A stretch of DNA of 64,000 nucleotides, taken from contig CM042087.1 in NCBI GenBank assembly GCA_023512835.1, positions 4,064,021 through 4,128,020 of the forward strand, written 5' to 3'. This document shows positions 22,333 through 33,399 of this stretch, one piece after another (the stretch's first letter is position 1; every line of letters begins with the position of its first letter). Source of the stretch: Taxillus chinensis (lineage: Eukaryota; Streptophyta; Magnoliopsida; Santalales; Loranthaceae). Both the position numbers and the translations under genes were made by a program. Below the pieces are notes generated by a model that saw only the letters and a list, made by a program, of their open reading frames with translations, made no database searches and had not been told where the DNA came from.

Positions 22333-23130
22333 GTGGATAAAAATTGGAAGAAGGATGTAACAGAGGATGAGAATCCAGATTTTGAAGTAGCTGAACCTCA
22401 AATGGAAGAAGAGACTGAGCATGAAAAGGAAAAGAAAGATGAGGACACAGACTCAGAGAAGTCTGATGAAGAAGAGAAGGAAGAGTCCAACCCTAAAGAA
22501 AATTCAACCAAAAAGACCAGGAGGACATGGTCCAGTGTGCATGACAAGGATCAGATCCATGGTGATCCCCAAGCAGGTGTAACTACCAGAAGAAAGTTTA
22601 CAAGGGCTACTGCCCTGCTCTCTCAAATAGAGCCCAAAATAGTTGAAGAAGCAGTAGAGGATGAATCTTGGGTAACAGCAATGAATGATGAGCTGGACCA
22701 AATTGAAAAGAATAAGACATAGGAGCTGGTTCTTAGACCAAATAAGAGTAAAAATGTCAATGGAACAAAGTGGGTGTTTAGAAATAAACTGAATGAAGAT
22801 GGCAAGGTTATCAGGAACAAGGCTAGACTGGTATGCAAAGGATACTCTCAGATTGAGGGTATAGATATTGATGAAACATTTGCACCAGTAGCAAGGTTAG
22901 AAACGATTAGGATGTTTCTCGCATTGGCAACACACAAGAGGTTCAAAGTCTATCAAATGGATGTGAAGTCTACATTTTTGAATGGACTGCTGAAAGAGGA
23001 AGTTTATATTGAGCAACTAGATGGAGTACAAATTGCTGATGATGAGACACATGTATGTAGGTTAAAGAAAGCCTTGTATGGCCTAAAGCAGGCTCCTAGG
23101 GCATGGTACAGCCGAATGGATGGGTATCTA
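22333..23130 (+). pseudogene. C3 reverse transcriptase, upstream part
   Basis: An acidic Glu/Asp/Lys linker (22333-22510) leads into the RT start (KIVEEAVEDESWVTAMNDEL), [43 protein letters not shown] and [20 protein letters not shown] at about 22720 lies where relatives have Trp. A1 inserted after 23130, so the YVDD active site lies 24.6 kb downstream at 47803. The last five bases (ATCTA) are the target duplication. Confidence 0.9.
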
Positions 23131-24635
23131 TGATAACGTGCATTTTATGCCGTTATTCTAGTGTTTATTTAGGATGTTTAAGAGCATGATTAGAGCCTTA
23201 TTGCTTCATATATCATATATATTTGCTCTAACCCCTAGGAAGATGCTGTTTGCAAATACAGGCGTTTTTAAGCTATTTTGGCAGATTTTGGAGCTCACTT
23301 TTGACATAGTAGATGACCTCAAACAATTGGTGTGCAAGAACAAAAGTTGCTTAGAATGATGTCCTCTACCTACCAAAGAAATTTCAGAGCATTTGGAGCT
23401 ACACGTGAATTCACCCATTTCACGTGCAAGCCTATTTTTGCTTCTCAAGCCTTTACAGGATGCAAAGAAGCTTGGGGAGAAGTTTGAGCTGATTTGGAGT
23501 TGCACATGAATTCACCATATCACGTGCAAATTGACGTGCAGAGATATTTTTGGACCGATCCTATCGTTTTTCCATGCTGATCATTTGTTCCTGAAGGCAC
23601 AAGTCCAAATTGTGGATGGAAGATAGAGATTTTAAAGTTTCGAGTGTTACTTATCAAAACTACGTCGTTTTGATAGATGGGCTAGGTTACACACCTCAAG
23701 GCCCATCCAAACTCTATAAATAAGAGCTCCATGCCCTTTGCTATGCATCCCTAGACCCCCTACACGTTTTTAGAGAGAGAGAGAGGCTCCACGACTTAGA
23801 GGTTGCTCCTTGACCTAGGAGAGCAGCCGTCGCAGCCGTCGCAGCCGTCGTCGCGGATTTTGGAAACTTGGGTTGAAGCTTTGCTGTGCGCTTGGATAAG
23901 AAGAAGATGTTGAGCTTTTCTGCTTTGTGTTTGCTTGTAATCATGCGTGAGTAGTCTTTTAATCTAAGGGAGCAATGTAGCCCCCTTGTTGCTTTGCTGT
24001 GTTTATGAATATTGGGTTTGGATGATTGAGTTTGCATGTTTTATGAATCTATTCTTAATTCTATCTTTGGCTGTACACCTTGGTATTCTTAGCCCTAGTC
24101 TGGGGCGGATTGAGATTCATAACTTATTTGTAATTGGTGTGATCATTATCCTTTTGCAAGTATGATTTATTGGCTTTGCATGTTTGTGTGTTTAGATGAC
24201 CATTCTGGCATACAACTCTTAAAAGGACCTCAATGACCATTTGTTGTCCTTGGCTTATGTTTACCATGTTTTCAATCAGACAACCCTAATACCATGAACC
24301 AGTAGAGATAACATAGGGAGGTGAAATTGTGATCCTAGATGCCTTTAATCCTTGAATCTTAATCCTAAAATCAGTTTGCTTTCTTTGTTTATTCAGAAAA
24401 CCAAATAAAAATTAGATCTTTAGTTTAAAAAAGAAAACTTTTTGCCAAGACATTTTATAGAACAAGAGTAATTGGGTGTTTTGATTTGAGAACTAGAGAA
24501 CTAGGCTAATCCCTGTGGGTTCGACCCCTTGCGTGCTGCTATTCTTTTAGTGCAAACTTAGGGAATTTATTATCTTGAAGAGAGATTTAACGACATTAGC
24601 TAGCTCTTTTAGAGAGGTTAAAAATCTGTCTGTCA
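23131..24635 (+). mobile_element. A1 5' LTR
   Basis: 1505 bp. The upstream part has three CACGTG boxes (23402, 23421, 23521) inside inverted GCACGTGAATTC/TTCACGTGCA words. It also has the palindromic ACGT element, a TATA box, a short GA tract near 23772 and a GCAGCCGTC tandem repeat (23825-23850). The 3' LTR copy is almost the same, with scattered single-base differences, which implies a relatively recent insertion. Confidence 0.95.
23653..23722 (+). promoter_or_regulatory. A1 5' LTR core promoter
   Basis: A 22-bp palindrome with arms ATCAAAAC and GTTTTGAT around TACGTC (23653-23674) lies 40 bp before TATAAATA (23715-23722). Equivalent pairs are in the A1 3' LTR (46740-46761, 46802) and in A2 (30706-30727 with TATAAACA at 30767; 42215-42236 with TATAAATA at 42277). 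Confidence 0.65.
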
Positions 24636-24638
24636 AAT

Positions 24639-24656
24639 TGGCGCCGTTGCCGGGGA
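24639..24656 (+). promoter_or_regulatory. A1 primer-binding site (tRNA-Asp type)
   Basis: TGGCGCCGTTGCCGGGGA begins three bases after the LTR. This is the primer site commonly reported for Athila elements, complementary to tRNA-Asp. Confidence 0.9.
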
Positions 24657-24854
24657 ACATCAGCTGATAAAGAAGAAGAAAGAGTGCAAGAAAAGAAGGA
24701 CCAGTAGCTGAGTTAAGACAAAATAGTTGAAGAACCAAGGCAAGAGCTTAGGCCTACTATGCCATTTCCTTAGCAGCTGAGGAACCAGAGGGTTGAAGAA
24801 GAGTATGAGCGCTTCCTGAGTTTATTCAAGAGGCTTGAGATTAACATTCCTTTT

Positions 24855-26789
24855 GTGGAAATTTTGGAGCAGATGCCTAGGTACAGAAAGTACATCAAAG
24901 ATTTTGTGACAAAGAAGAGGAAATATGGGGATCATGAGACGGTGGCAGTCACTAACGAGGTGAGCAGTGTTGTTCAACAGAGTTTGCTCATCAAGCATAA
25001 AGATCCGGGCAGTTTTAATCTCCCTTGTGTGATTGGCAATGCACCGCAGCAGCAGGCCTTATGTGATTTAGGGGCCAGCATCAATTTGATCTCCTTTGCT
25101 TTGTACAAGCAGCTTGGGCTTAAGGGCATGAAGCCCACTTCCATATCATTGCAGTTTGCTGACTGGTCTACTGGAAAGCCTGAAGGGATAATTGAAGACG
25201 TGTTAGTCAAAGTGGGCTCCTTCATATTTCCAGCGGACTTTGTAGTTTTGGAGATGGAAGAAGATAGAGGAGTTCAGCTACTCCTTGGAAGACCATTTCT
25301 CAGAACAGGGTGTGCATTGATTGATGTTGCTCAAGGGCAGCTAACTCTGACAATTAATGAGGAGACCTTAGTCTTCCACATGGGGAAGGCTTTGCAAGGT
25401 CAAGAGGAGGAGGACTGCCTTTGGGTTGAAGACCTTGAGGAATTGGTGGAAGACTACTTGGCAGAAGAAATTACCACCACCAATAATGGAGCCCTTCAGC
25501 TTATAGAAGCTCAACGAGATGAAGAGATGTACTTGACAGCTGAGGAAGATGAGCAAACTACAAACTCTTTGGAGCAAGCTGAGGAGGAGAAAGAAGATGA
25601 CGTGCCTCCAGCCTCCGAATCGAAGGAGCTGCCTGGACACCTAAGGTACGAATTTCTAGACTCTACAAATCAATTCCCTGTCATTGTTGCTTCTAATTTG
25701 AATGATGTGGAGTGTACTCAATTGCTTGAGGTCCTTAGGAAACAAAAAAAGGCCCTAGGATGGAACATTGAAGACATTAGGGGTATTAGTCCAGGGATTT
25801 GCATGCATAAAATTTTGATGAATGATGATTTTAAACCCACTACTGAAAGGCAAAGAAGATTAAACCCTGCCATGAAAGAAGTTGTTAGAAAAGAAATTTT
25901 AAAATGGAAAAATGCGGGTATAATTTATGCTGTTTCCGATAGTGAGTGGGTGAGTCCATTGCATGTTGTGCCCAAGAAAGGGGGCATGACCGTGATTAAA
26001 AATGAGAAAAATGAATTGATCCCATCTCGCACTGTGACGGGGTGGAGAGTGTGTGTTGACTATAGAAAGCTGAACAAGGCTACTAGGAAGGATCATTTTC
26101 CTCTTCCTTTCATTGACCAAATGTTGGATAGGTTAGCTGGCTATAGTCACTACTGCTTTTTAGATGGCTATTCCGGGTATAATCAGATCATGGTTAAGCC
26201 CGAGGACCAAGAAAAGACAACCTTCACGTGCCCTTTTGGCACTTTTGCATTTAGGAGAATGCCATTTGGGCTTTGTAATGCCCCTGCCACCTTTCAAAGG
26301 TGTATGATGGCCATTTTTCAGGGTTTGGTTGAGGAGATCATGGAGGTCTTCATGGATGACTTCTCGGTGTTTGGTTCCTCCTACCAACAGTGCTTGAAAA
26401 ATCTAGATGTGGTCTTAGAGAGATGTGAAGAGAAGGAACTAGTCCTAAATTGGGAGAAATGCCATTTCATGGTAACCGAGGGGATAGTTCTAGGGCACAA
26501 GGTGTCCGCACATGGTTTGGAGGTAGACAAGGCAAAAATCTCCACTATTGAGACTCTCTTACCTCCAACCAATGAAAAAGGAGTGAGAAGTTTCCTTGGC
26601 CATGCTGGCTTTTATAGGAGATTCATTAAGGACTTCTCAAAAATTGCAAAACCCATGAGTAGGTTGTTAGAAAAAGACACAAGCTTTGAGTTTAATGCAG
26701 ATTGCTTAGAAGCTTTCAACATCCTCAAGGGTAAGTTATTCATCGCTCTTGTTATAGTCACACTGACTGGGCTCAACCTTTTGAGCTAA
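24855..26789 (+). pseudogene. A1 protease and reverse transcriptase
   Basis: A 644-codon open frame. The protease has LCDLGASINLISFALY with catalytic Asp at residue 71 (25065), and LLLGRPFLRT near residue 145. A Glu-rich linker of about 80 residues follows. RT blocks include WVSPLHVVPKKGG, GYSGYNQI, FRRMPFGLCNAPATFQRC and the active site FMDD (Asp 501-502, 26355-26360), then SFLGHAGFYRRFIKDFSKI. Near 26740 a frameshift ends the frame early, before RNase H. Nothing upstream encodes gag, so the true start codon of the ancestral polyprotein is lost. Confidence 0.93.
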
Positions 26790-27291
26790 TGTGTGATGCG
26801 AGTGATTATCTTGTGGGGGTAGTCTTAGGGCAAAGGCGAGAAAAGGTGTTTAGGGTCATTTACTATGCTAGTAAGACCTTAGATGATGCTCAACGAACTA
26901 TACCACCACTGAGAAAGAGTTGCTAGCCGTGGTTTATGGGCTGCAACAAGTTTAGACCCTACCTTTTGGGGTCTAAAGTCATTATTTATACCGATCATCT
27001 TTGCATTGAAATATTTGTTTGCTAAAAAAGAAGCTAAGCCACGCTTGATTAGGTGGGTTCTCCTCTTACAGGAATTTGACCTTGAAATTAGAGACACAAA
27101 GGGAGCCCTAAATTCTGTGGCTGATCACCTCTCCCGTGTGGAGAATGCACCTAAGTCTCTACCCATTATAGATGACTTTCCTGATGACAAGTTGTTTGAG
27201 GTGCATCATCTTCTTTGGTTTGCTGACATAGCAAATTATTTAGCCACTGGGTTTATACCCAAGCGGTTAGACTACCACCAGGAGAAAGAAA
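26740..27291 (+). pseudogene. A1 RNase H and connection
   Basis: After the frameshift near 26740 the RNase H start (FELMCDASDY), then VFRVIYYASKTLDDAQ, is read in another frame. A further shift near 26895 leads to 27006-27308 with [39 protein letters not shown] and the connection region. At least three frame breaks occur within 600 bp. Confidence 0.85.
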
Positions 27292-28430
27292 TTGGTAGTA
27301 GATGCTAAGAAATTCATTTGGGAAGACCCAATTCTTTATAGGAGGTGTCCTGACCAAATCATTAGAAAGTGTGTCCTTGAGGAGGAGGTAGATGACATAA
27401 TACATCATTGTCATGCATCACATTATGAGGGCCACTTTGGGGTGCAGAGAAATGTGGCTAAAATCATGCAGTGTGGCTTCTATTGGCCTCACATGGTGAA
27501 AGACACCTATGTCTACATCGAAAAGTGTGATAGATGTCAAAGGGTAGGTGGTCTGTCTAGGAAAAATGAGATGCCCTTAACTGGAATCCTTCCAGTTGAA
27601 ATTTTTGACATTTGGGGCATTGACTTCATGGGGCCATTCCCCAATTCTGATGGGTATTCATACATTTTGCTTGCTGTGGATTATGTGTCTAAGTGGGTAG
27701 AAGCTATTCCTACTAGAGTGAATGATGCTAGGGTTGTGACTCATTTCCTTACTAGGAACATCTTTAGCCGTTTTGGGACACCAAGGGCTATAATCAGTGA
27801 TGAGGGTAGTCATTTCTGCAACAAATTGTTTGACAAGTTATTGAACAAATATGGTGTCACTCATAGGAAGTCTTTAGCTTACCACCCACAAGCTAATGGA
27901 CAAGCAGAAGTGTCCAACAGAGAGATTAAGGTCATTTTAGAGAAAACTGTTGGAGCCAATAGGAAAGATTGGTCTCAAAGGCTTGATGAAGCCTTATGGG
28001 CATATAGGACAGCTTACAAAACTCCCATTGGGATGTCACCTTACCATATTCTATATGGTAAGGCATGTCACTTGCCTGTGGAACTAGAACACAAGGCTCA
28101 TTGGGCCTTGAAGAAGTTAAATTTTAACCCACAAGAGATCAAGGAGCTTAGGATGACTCAATTAATTGAGTTAGATGAGCTTAGGCTGGATGCCTATGAT
28201 AGTGCTAAATTTTACAAAGAAAGAACTAAGAAATGACATGATAGGCAACTCAACAATGAACCTTTAACCTTAGGACAGAAAGTTCTTCTATTTAACACAA
28301 GGTTGAGGTTATTTCCTGGAAAATTAAGGTCCAAGTGGATGGGACCTTTTGTGATAGTTGATAAGAAGCCATATGGGAGCTTTGAGCTCCAAGTTGTAGA
28401 TGGCTAGAAATTTTGGGTGAATGGCAAAGA
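27292..28430 (+). pseudogene. A1 integrase with intact DDE triad
   Basis: The open frame to 28236 has an HHCC zinc-binding region (His/Cys at residues 39-82, with KCDRCQ), catalytic Asp111 (GIDFMGP), Asp170 (ISDEGSHF) and Glu206 (GQAEVSNRE). The last two are separated by 35 residues, as in Ty3 integrases. A TGA at 28234 sits where A2 has TGG. The C-terminal part continues in frame to about 28430 (KVLLFNTRLRLFPGKL, SKWMGPFVI) with one more stop. There is no chromodomain, as expected for Athila. Confidence 0.92.
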
Positions 28431-28789
28431 CTAAAACCATACTTTGATTCAACTCAGAGGGAGATAGTTGATTCCCTCTCTTTCACCATTGCATGATCAT
28501 AACTGAAAGTCTAGCTACAGACTTTAAATAAAGCCCTGGTTGGGAGGCAACCCAATGTTTATTGCTATATTTCATTTTATGTTATTTTCTTTTATTTATT
28601 TTATTCACTACATTGTTTGCAAGCTAACCATTGTGCAGGAGACTTTGCTTCTTTCTTAGCTAACCATGTCCAGGATGAGCAAATTATTGGGTCCTGAACT
28701 TGTGGAATTATTTTTAAAGTCAAAGTCAAGGAGCAAGGAGCAAGGAGCAAGTGAAGCCCAAAAGTGCTTGAAGATGGGCTCAAACAATT
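28431..28789 (+). other. A1 post-pol spacer with conserved hairpins
   Basis: No gene. A short hairpin (AGTCT-AGCTAC-AGACT, about 28508-28523) and a second one with GGTTG/CAACC arms around GGAGG (28538-28552) are kept in A2 (about 37020-37066). The pair sits a fixed distance after pol, and similar GGTTGGGAGGCAACCC sequence is familiar from other Athila elements. Confidence 0.55.
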
Positions 28790-29235
28790 CACGTGCAAGA
28801 CTTAAAGATGGTCTATAATGCACAAGCAACAAAGTGGAGAAATTTGGGCCAGTTTGGGCCTGCACGTGAATTTGCACGTGAATTGCCCAATTCACGTGCA
28901 CCTCCTTTTGAGTTGTAACTTGCTGGAATGGTAGATGAAGACCATGTGAAACACGTTTACTCTTGCACGCGAATTGCTAGCTGTCATATGGAGGCTCAAA
29001 AATTTCAAAATACCGATTTTAGCCCTCCTAGAAGCTTCAAACAATTCACGTGCAGAAGGGACTATTGCTTGCCAGCTAAAGGGGGACCCACCACCAAAGT
29101 TTGGGACGATTCTGACCTGAACGCAAATTCAGCCAATTCACGTGCAAAGGCTATTTTGGTCAAAACACTCTGAAAAGTTAGGGGCACGTGTATCATGCCA
29201 ATTGGAGCATCTTTCCTTCTGCACGCTATATAAAG
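28790..29235 (+). promoter_or_regulatory. Putative internal promoter of the A1 env-like ORF: seven G-boxes and TATA
   Basis: CACGTG occurs at 28790, 28863, 28875, 28893, 29047, 29139 and 29185, mostly within TTCACGTGCA or GCACGTGAATT words like those in the LTR. A TATA box, TATATAAAG, follows at 29227-29235, and the ORF starts 124 bp later. A2 keeps the layout (TATAAAAG at 37713, ATG at 37840). Function is inferred from composition and order only. Confidence 0.55.
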
Positions 29236-29358
29236 AGAGGCCATCTTCAAAGGCTTCCACACCAAAATCACTTCAGATCTGAGTATTAGAGAAACTCTGC
29301 TCTTTTGCTCTCTTGCTCTTCAGTTTTCTGCTCTCTGCTCTTTATTCTCATTCCAAAG

Positions 29359-30193
29359 ATGGTGCGCACAAGGAGGACTGGCCAGGAGGAGGTGCACTCA
29401 CCTAGTGCCGATAGCCAACCTGAAGAGGAGATACTCTTGGGGCATGCTCTTGATATGCAGGCTTTGGAGGCTTCAGAGCTGGGCTGGGCTAGAGAGGTGG
29501 CTCTTAAAATTCAAAATCTAGGCTTACAAAGGTTAGTATCTGCCCAGCCAGCTATTTCCTATTCTGCCCTACAAGAATTTTATGCATCTGTCTCTGTGAG
29601 TGAGGATGAACTGATAGGGGTTGTGCAAGGGGTTTATGTCAGAATAACCCCTGAAATTATTAGACATTGCTTTAACCTCCCTGCACCCAGTGATAGCCTT
29701 CCTCAGCTAAGCCTAGGAGAATTTGGTACTGCATGCAACTATGCTAGAAAATTTCAAAGTAGAAGGCAGTACACCAAGAATGATTTTGTTGGAAGATTTA
29801 GATGCCTAGCTTACCTGGTAGGGAAATGCTTATTGATTCAGACCAGTGGGATAGATAGTGTGCCTAAGCCACACCTGGAGTTGATGTATAGCATTGATCA
29901 TATGCTAAATGTGGATTGGGCCACTAGCATTTTTAAATGGTGGAAGAAAAACTCATCAAAGCAGATAAATGGCAGATTTTTGTGTTTGATATTTCAAAGC
30001 ATGCCTGCTATGCATTTTTCCTCCATGGATAGCATCACTTTTCCTTCTCACTGGGTGTTACGAGTATTGCATGCTGAAGGAGGTTTGGGGATCAGTACCA
30101 GAGGTCATTGGGCAACCAATGTTCCTCCTCCATCACAGCCCGCTAGGCACAGTGTTCATGTGGAGCGATCCACTGACTTTGCAAGGGAGACCT
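29359..30193 (+). pseudogene. A1 env-like ORF, N-terminal part (split by A2)
   Basis: The ATG at 29359 (MVRTRRTGQEE) is preferred over the upstream ATG at 29305 because A2 keeps this start at 37840. About 278 codons are open up to the A2 insertion. The basic start is followed by an Athila-type globular domain (GVYVRITPEIIRHCFNLPAP, SRRQYTKNDFVGRFRCLAYL, KPHLELMYSIDHMLNVDWA). I see no hydrophobic signal peptide or membrane anchor. Bases 30189-30193 (GACCT) are the A2 target duplication. The frame resumes correctly at 43195. Confidence 0.85.
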
Positions 30194-31650
30194 TGATAAC
30201 GTGCATTTTATGTCGTTATTCTAGTATTTATTAGGATGTTTAAGAGCATGATTAGAGCCGTATTGCCTCATATTTCATATATATTTGCTCTAACCCCTAG
30301 GAAGATGCTATTGGCAAATACATGCTTTTTAAGGTGTTTGGCAGATTTTGGACCTCACTTTTGACATAGTAGATGGCCTCAAACAATTGGCGGCAGAAGC
30401 AGTTGCTTGGAATGATGTCCTCAACATGCCACGAAATTTCAGAGCATTTGGAGCTGATTTGGAGCTGAACGTGAATCACCCATTTCACGGCAAGCCTATT
30501 TTTGCCTCTCGGGCCTCTACATGATGCAAGGAAGCTTGGGGAGAAGTTTGAGCGATTTGGAGGTGCCGGAATTCACCATATCACGGCAAATGGCGTGCAG
30601 AGATTTTTTGGACCGATCCAACGTTTTTCCATGCGATCATTTGTTTCAAAGGCCCAAGTCCAAATTGTGGATAAAGATAGAGTTTTTAATGTTTGAGTGT
30701 TACTTATCAAAACTACGCCGTTTTGATAAGTGGGCTAGGTACACACCTCAAAGCCCATCCAAACTCTATAAACAAGCCTCCACGCCTTTGCTAGCTATGC
30801 CTAACCCCCTACACGTTTTGAGAGAGAGAGGCTCCACGCTTGGGGCTGTCCTTGACCAGGAGAGCCCGTCGCAGGCCGTCGCGGCCGTCGCGGATTTTGG
30901 AGCCTGGATTTGAACGCTTTGCCGCGTGATCAGAAGAAGATGTTGAGCTTTTTGCTTTGTGTTTGCTTGTAATCATGCGTGAGTAGTCTTTTAATCTAGG
31001 GGAGCAATGAGCCCCCTTGTTGCTTTTGTGTTTATGAATATTGGGTTTGGATGATTGAGTTTTGCATGTTTTATGAATCTGTTCTTAATCTATCTTTGGA
31101 TGTACACCTTGGTATTCTTAGCCCTAGTCCGGGGCGGATCGAGTTTCATAACTTATTTGTAATTGGTGTGATCATTATCCTTTTGCAAGTATGATTTATT
31201 GGCTTTGCATGTTTGTGTGTTTAGATGACCATTCGCATACAACTCTTAAAAGGACCTCAGACCATTTGTTGTCCTTGGCTTATGTTTAGCATGTTTTCAA
31301 TGGACAACCCTAATACCAGAACCAGAGAGATAACATAGGAGGTGAAATTGTGACCCTAGATGCTTTTAATCCTTGAATCTTAATCCTAAAATCAATTTAC
31401 TTTCTTTGTTTATTAAAACCAAATAAAAATTAGATCTTTAGTTTAAAAAAGAAAACTTTTTGCCAAGACATTTTATAGAAAAGAGTAATTGGGTGATTTG
31501 ATTTGAGAACTAGAGAACTAGGCTAATCCCCGTGGGTTCGACCCCTTTCTTGCCGCTATTCTTTTAGGCAAACTTAGGGAATTTATTATTTTGAAGAGGG
31601 ATTTACGACATTAGCTAGCTCTTTTAGAGAGGCTAAAAAACTTGTCTGCA
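30194..31650 (+). mobile_element. A2 5' LTR
   Basis: 1457 bp, begins TGATAACGTGCATTTT and ends TTGTCTGCA (one T lost from the usual end). It is about 45 bp shorter than its own 3' LTR because of many scattered one- to three-base deletions, for example CACGGCA where the 3' LTR has CACGTGCA. This is unusual for two LTRs that were copies at insertion. Confidence 0.92.
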
Positions 31651-31653
31651 AAT

Positions 31654-31670
31654 TGGCGCCATTCCGGGGA
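31654..31670 (+). promoter_or_regulatory. A2 primer-binding site, degenerate
   Basis: TGGCGCCATTCCGGGGA corresponds to the A1 site with one substitution and a one-base deletion, three bases after the LTR. Confidence 0.75.
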
Positions 31671-33100
31671 TTCACGGTTAACTAGTTTTTAAAATCAACA
31701 TTGAGTGAAATTGTTTGAATTCGATCTTGGTGTTTTATTTTGTCTTTTTATTTTCTGTTATTTTGCGTTCTTTATTTGTTTATTTTGCATTGTTCGGAGC
31801 GTGGGTGTGTTCTTGTTGTTGTTAGAGGAACATACATCAAGGATTCCTAGTTGTGCTGCAAAGAGAGGAGGATATACAATTTACCGGAACCGAAAGGTTG
31901 TTCGAGCTCGTCGGGAGCGACTAGGGAAGCGACGTGAGGCAAGAAGCCTACAAGGCTTGGAGCAATCCGTAGGCGATCCGATGGCAGATCTCGACCCGAT
32001 GGTGGTGCACCGCAAGGAGGGGCCAATTCAATGGCCAAACCGGAAGAAGAGGGTAATAGGTTTATGCCGAACCTTCTAGATATGCGAGGCCGATGATGTC
32101 GACCATTATTCTCGGGATTCGGGGACAGAGTCAGCAAATAGCTAGCCGGCATTGATCAACATGGTGAGTAACAACGCGTTTGGAGGAACACCGTGGAGAT
32201 CCACACCAGATAGATGAGGTTCACGGTGTGTGACACCATCAAGATCAACAAGTGTCGGAGGAGGCCAAAAGCTAAGGCTTTTCCCTTCTCTTTAAGGGAT
32301 GAGCTCTTGGCTGGTTCAAACCGCCAACAGTTAATCAACACTTGGGAGGAGATGCACCAAGTTCAGTCAAAGTACTTCCCTCCTTCCAAGGTGATCCACA
32401 AGAGGAGAGATTGCAGGTTCGGCAAGATGAGATGGAGACTCTTCATGAAGCTTGGGAGCGTTTCAAAGACTTAGTGAGAAGATGCCCCGATCATGGAAGG
32501 CCCCAGGTGGATTCAAATTGAATCTTTTACACAGTCTTCGGCCATTCACAAGACAAGGTGAATGCATTGCTGGAGGATGCTTGATGAATCTAGAGCGACG
32601 CAAGAGGAGCCCGGAGAGGCCGTCATTAGCGATGGCGGTGGTCTAAGTGCGTACTTCAAAGCCAAGGGAGAAGATAGCTTCGTTGATAATTCTTCCAATG
32701 ATAGCAACACGATTCAAGCTTTAGTGAAAGGCATGGAAGTATTGGCTCTTAAAGTGAAGGATCACAACAAGCTTTACCAAAGTGAGCGGGGCTGGAGTGG
32801 AGTCAAGAAGCAAATTATGTTGGAGGAAAAGGCTTGTACCAAGCGGCAGCTTTATCCTCAACAACAACAACAAGGGTACAACCCGAATCGAGCCTCCCCA
32901 TTTCGAAGAATCAACCGAGGGGAGATACATCACTCGGATAAATATGTGCCCCCGCGCCCAGGATGAAGCGGAATCCGTATGCTACGGATATTATTTACAC
33001 CCACCTCCCGGATTCGAGCAACGGCGGCCTCAGCCTCAGGAAAGAAGAACATATCAGCATGAGGATGAGATACTAAAGAGAGGTGGGTGATTTAAGGAAA
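31671..33100 (+). pseudogene. A2 leader and gag remnant
   Basis: After a T-rich leader with no coding sense (to about 31830), short frames carry Ty3-type gag words: KAFPFSLRDEL and NTWEEMHQVQSKYFPPSKV near 32280-32395, then an RFKDLV-type stretch near 32460 and a GGCLMNLERR stretch near 32570-32595. A Gln-rich stretch follows near 32860. The frame changes at least five times in 900 bp. This is the only Athila gag in the window, because A1 has deleted its own. Confidence 0.75.
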
Positions 33101-33399
33101 GGGTAGGTAGTATGGAGACTTCAATAAGAGTATGGAGAAGTTGCTTGTGAGTTTGGCTCGAATGTAAATCAAGGGGTGTCAACCAATACTTTTCCAAGTG
33201 ACCCAGGTGAACCCCAAGGAGAGTGCAAGGCTATCACTCTAAGGAGCGGGAAGACACCAATGAAGTCAAGAGCCTAAGAAGAAGGCAATTCCAAGAACAA
33301 AGCGACCTTTGGAAGTGAAGAAAAAGTGCAAGAAAAGAAGGACAGCAACCGAGTCAAGACAGAATAGTCAAGAAGAAGCAAGAGCTCGGCCTACTATGC
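33101..33399 (+). other. A2 gag-pol spacer
   Basis: Stop-rich sequence between gag and protease. From about 33305 it matches A1 24660-24850, marking the right edge of the deletion that removed gag from A1. Confidence 0.55.
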
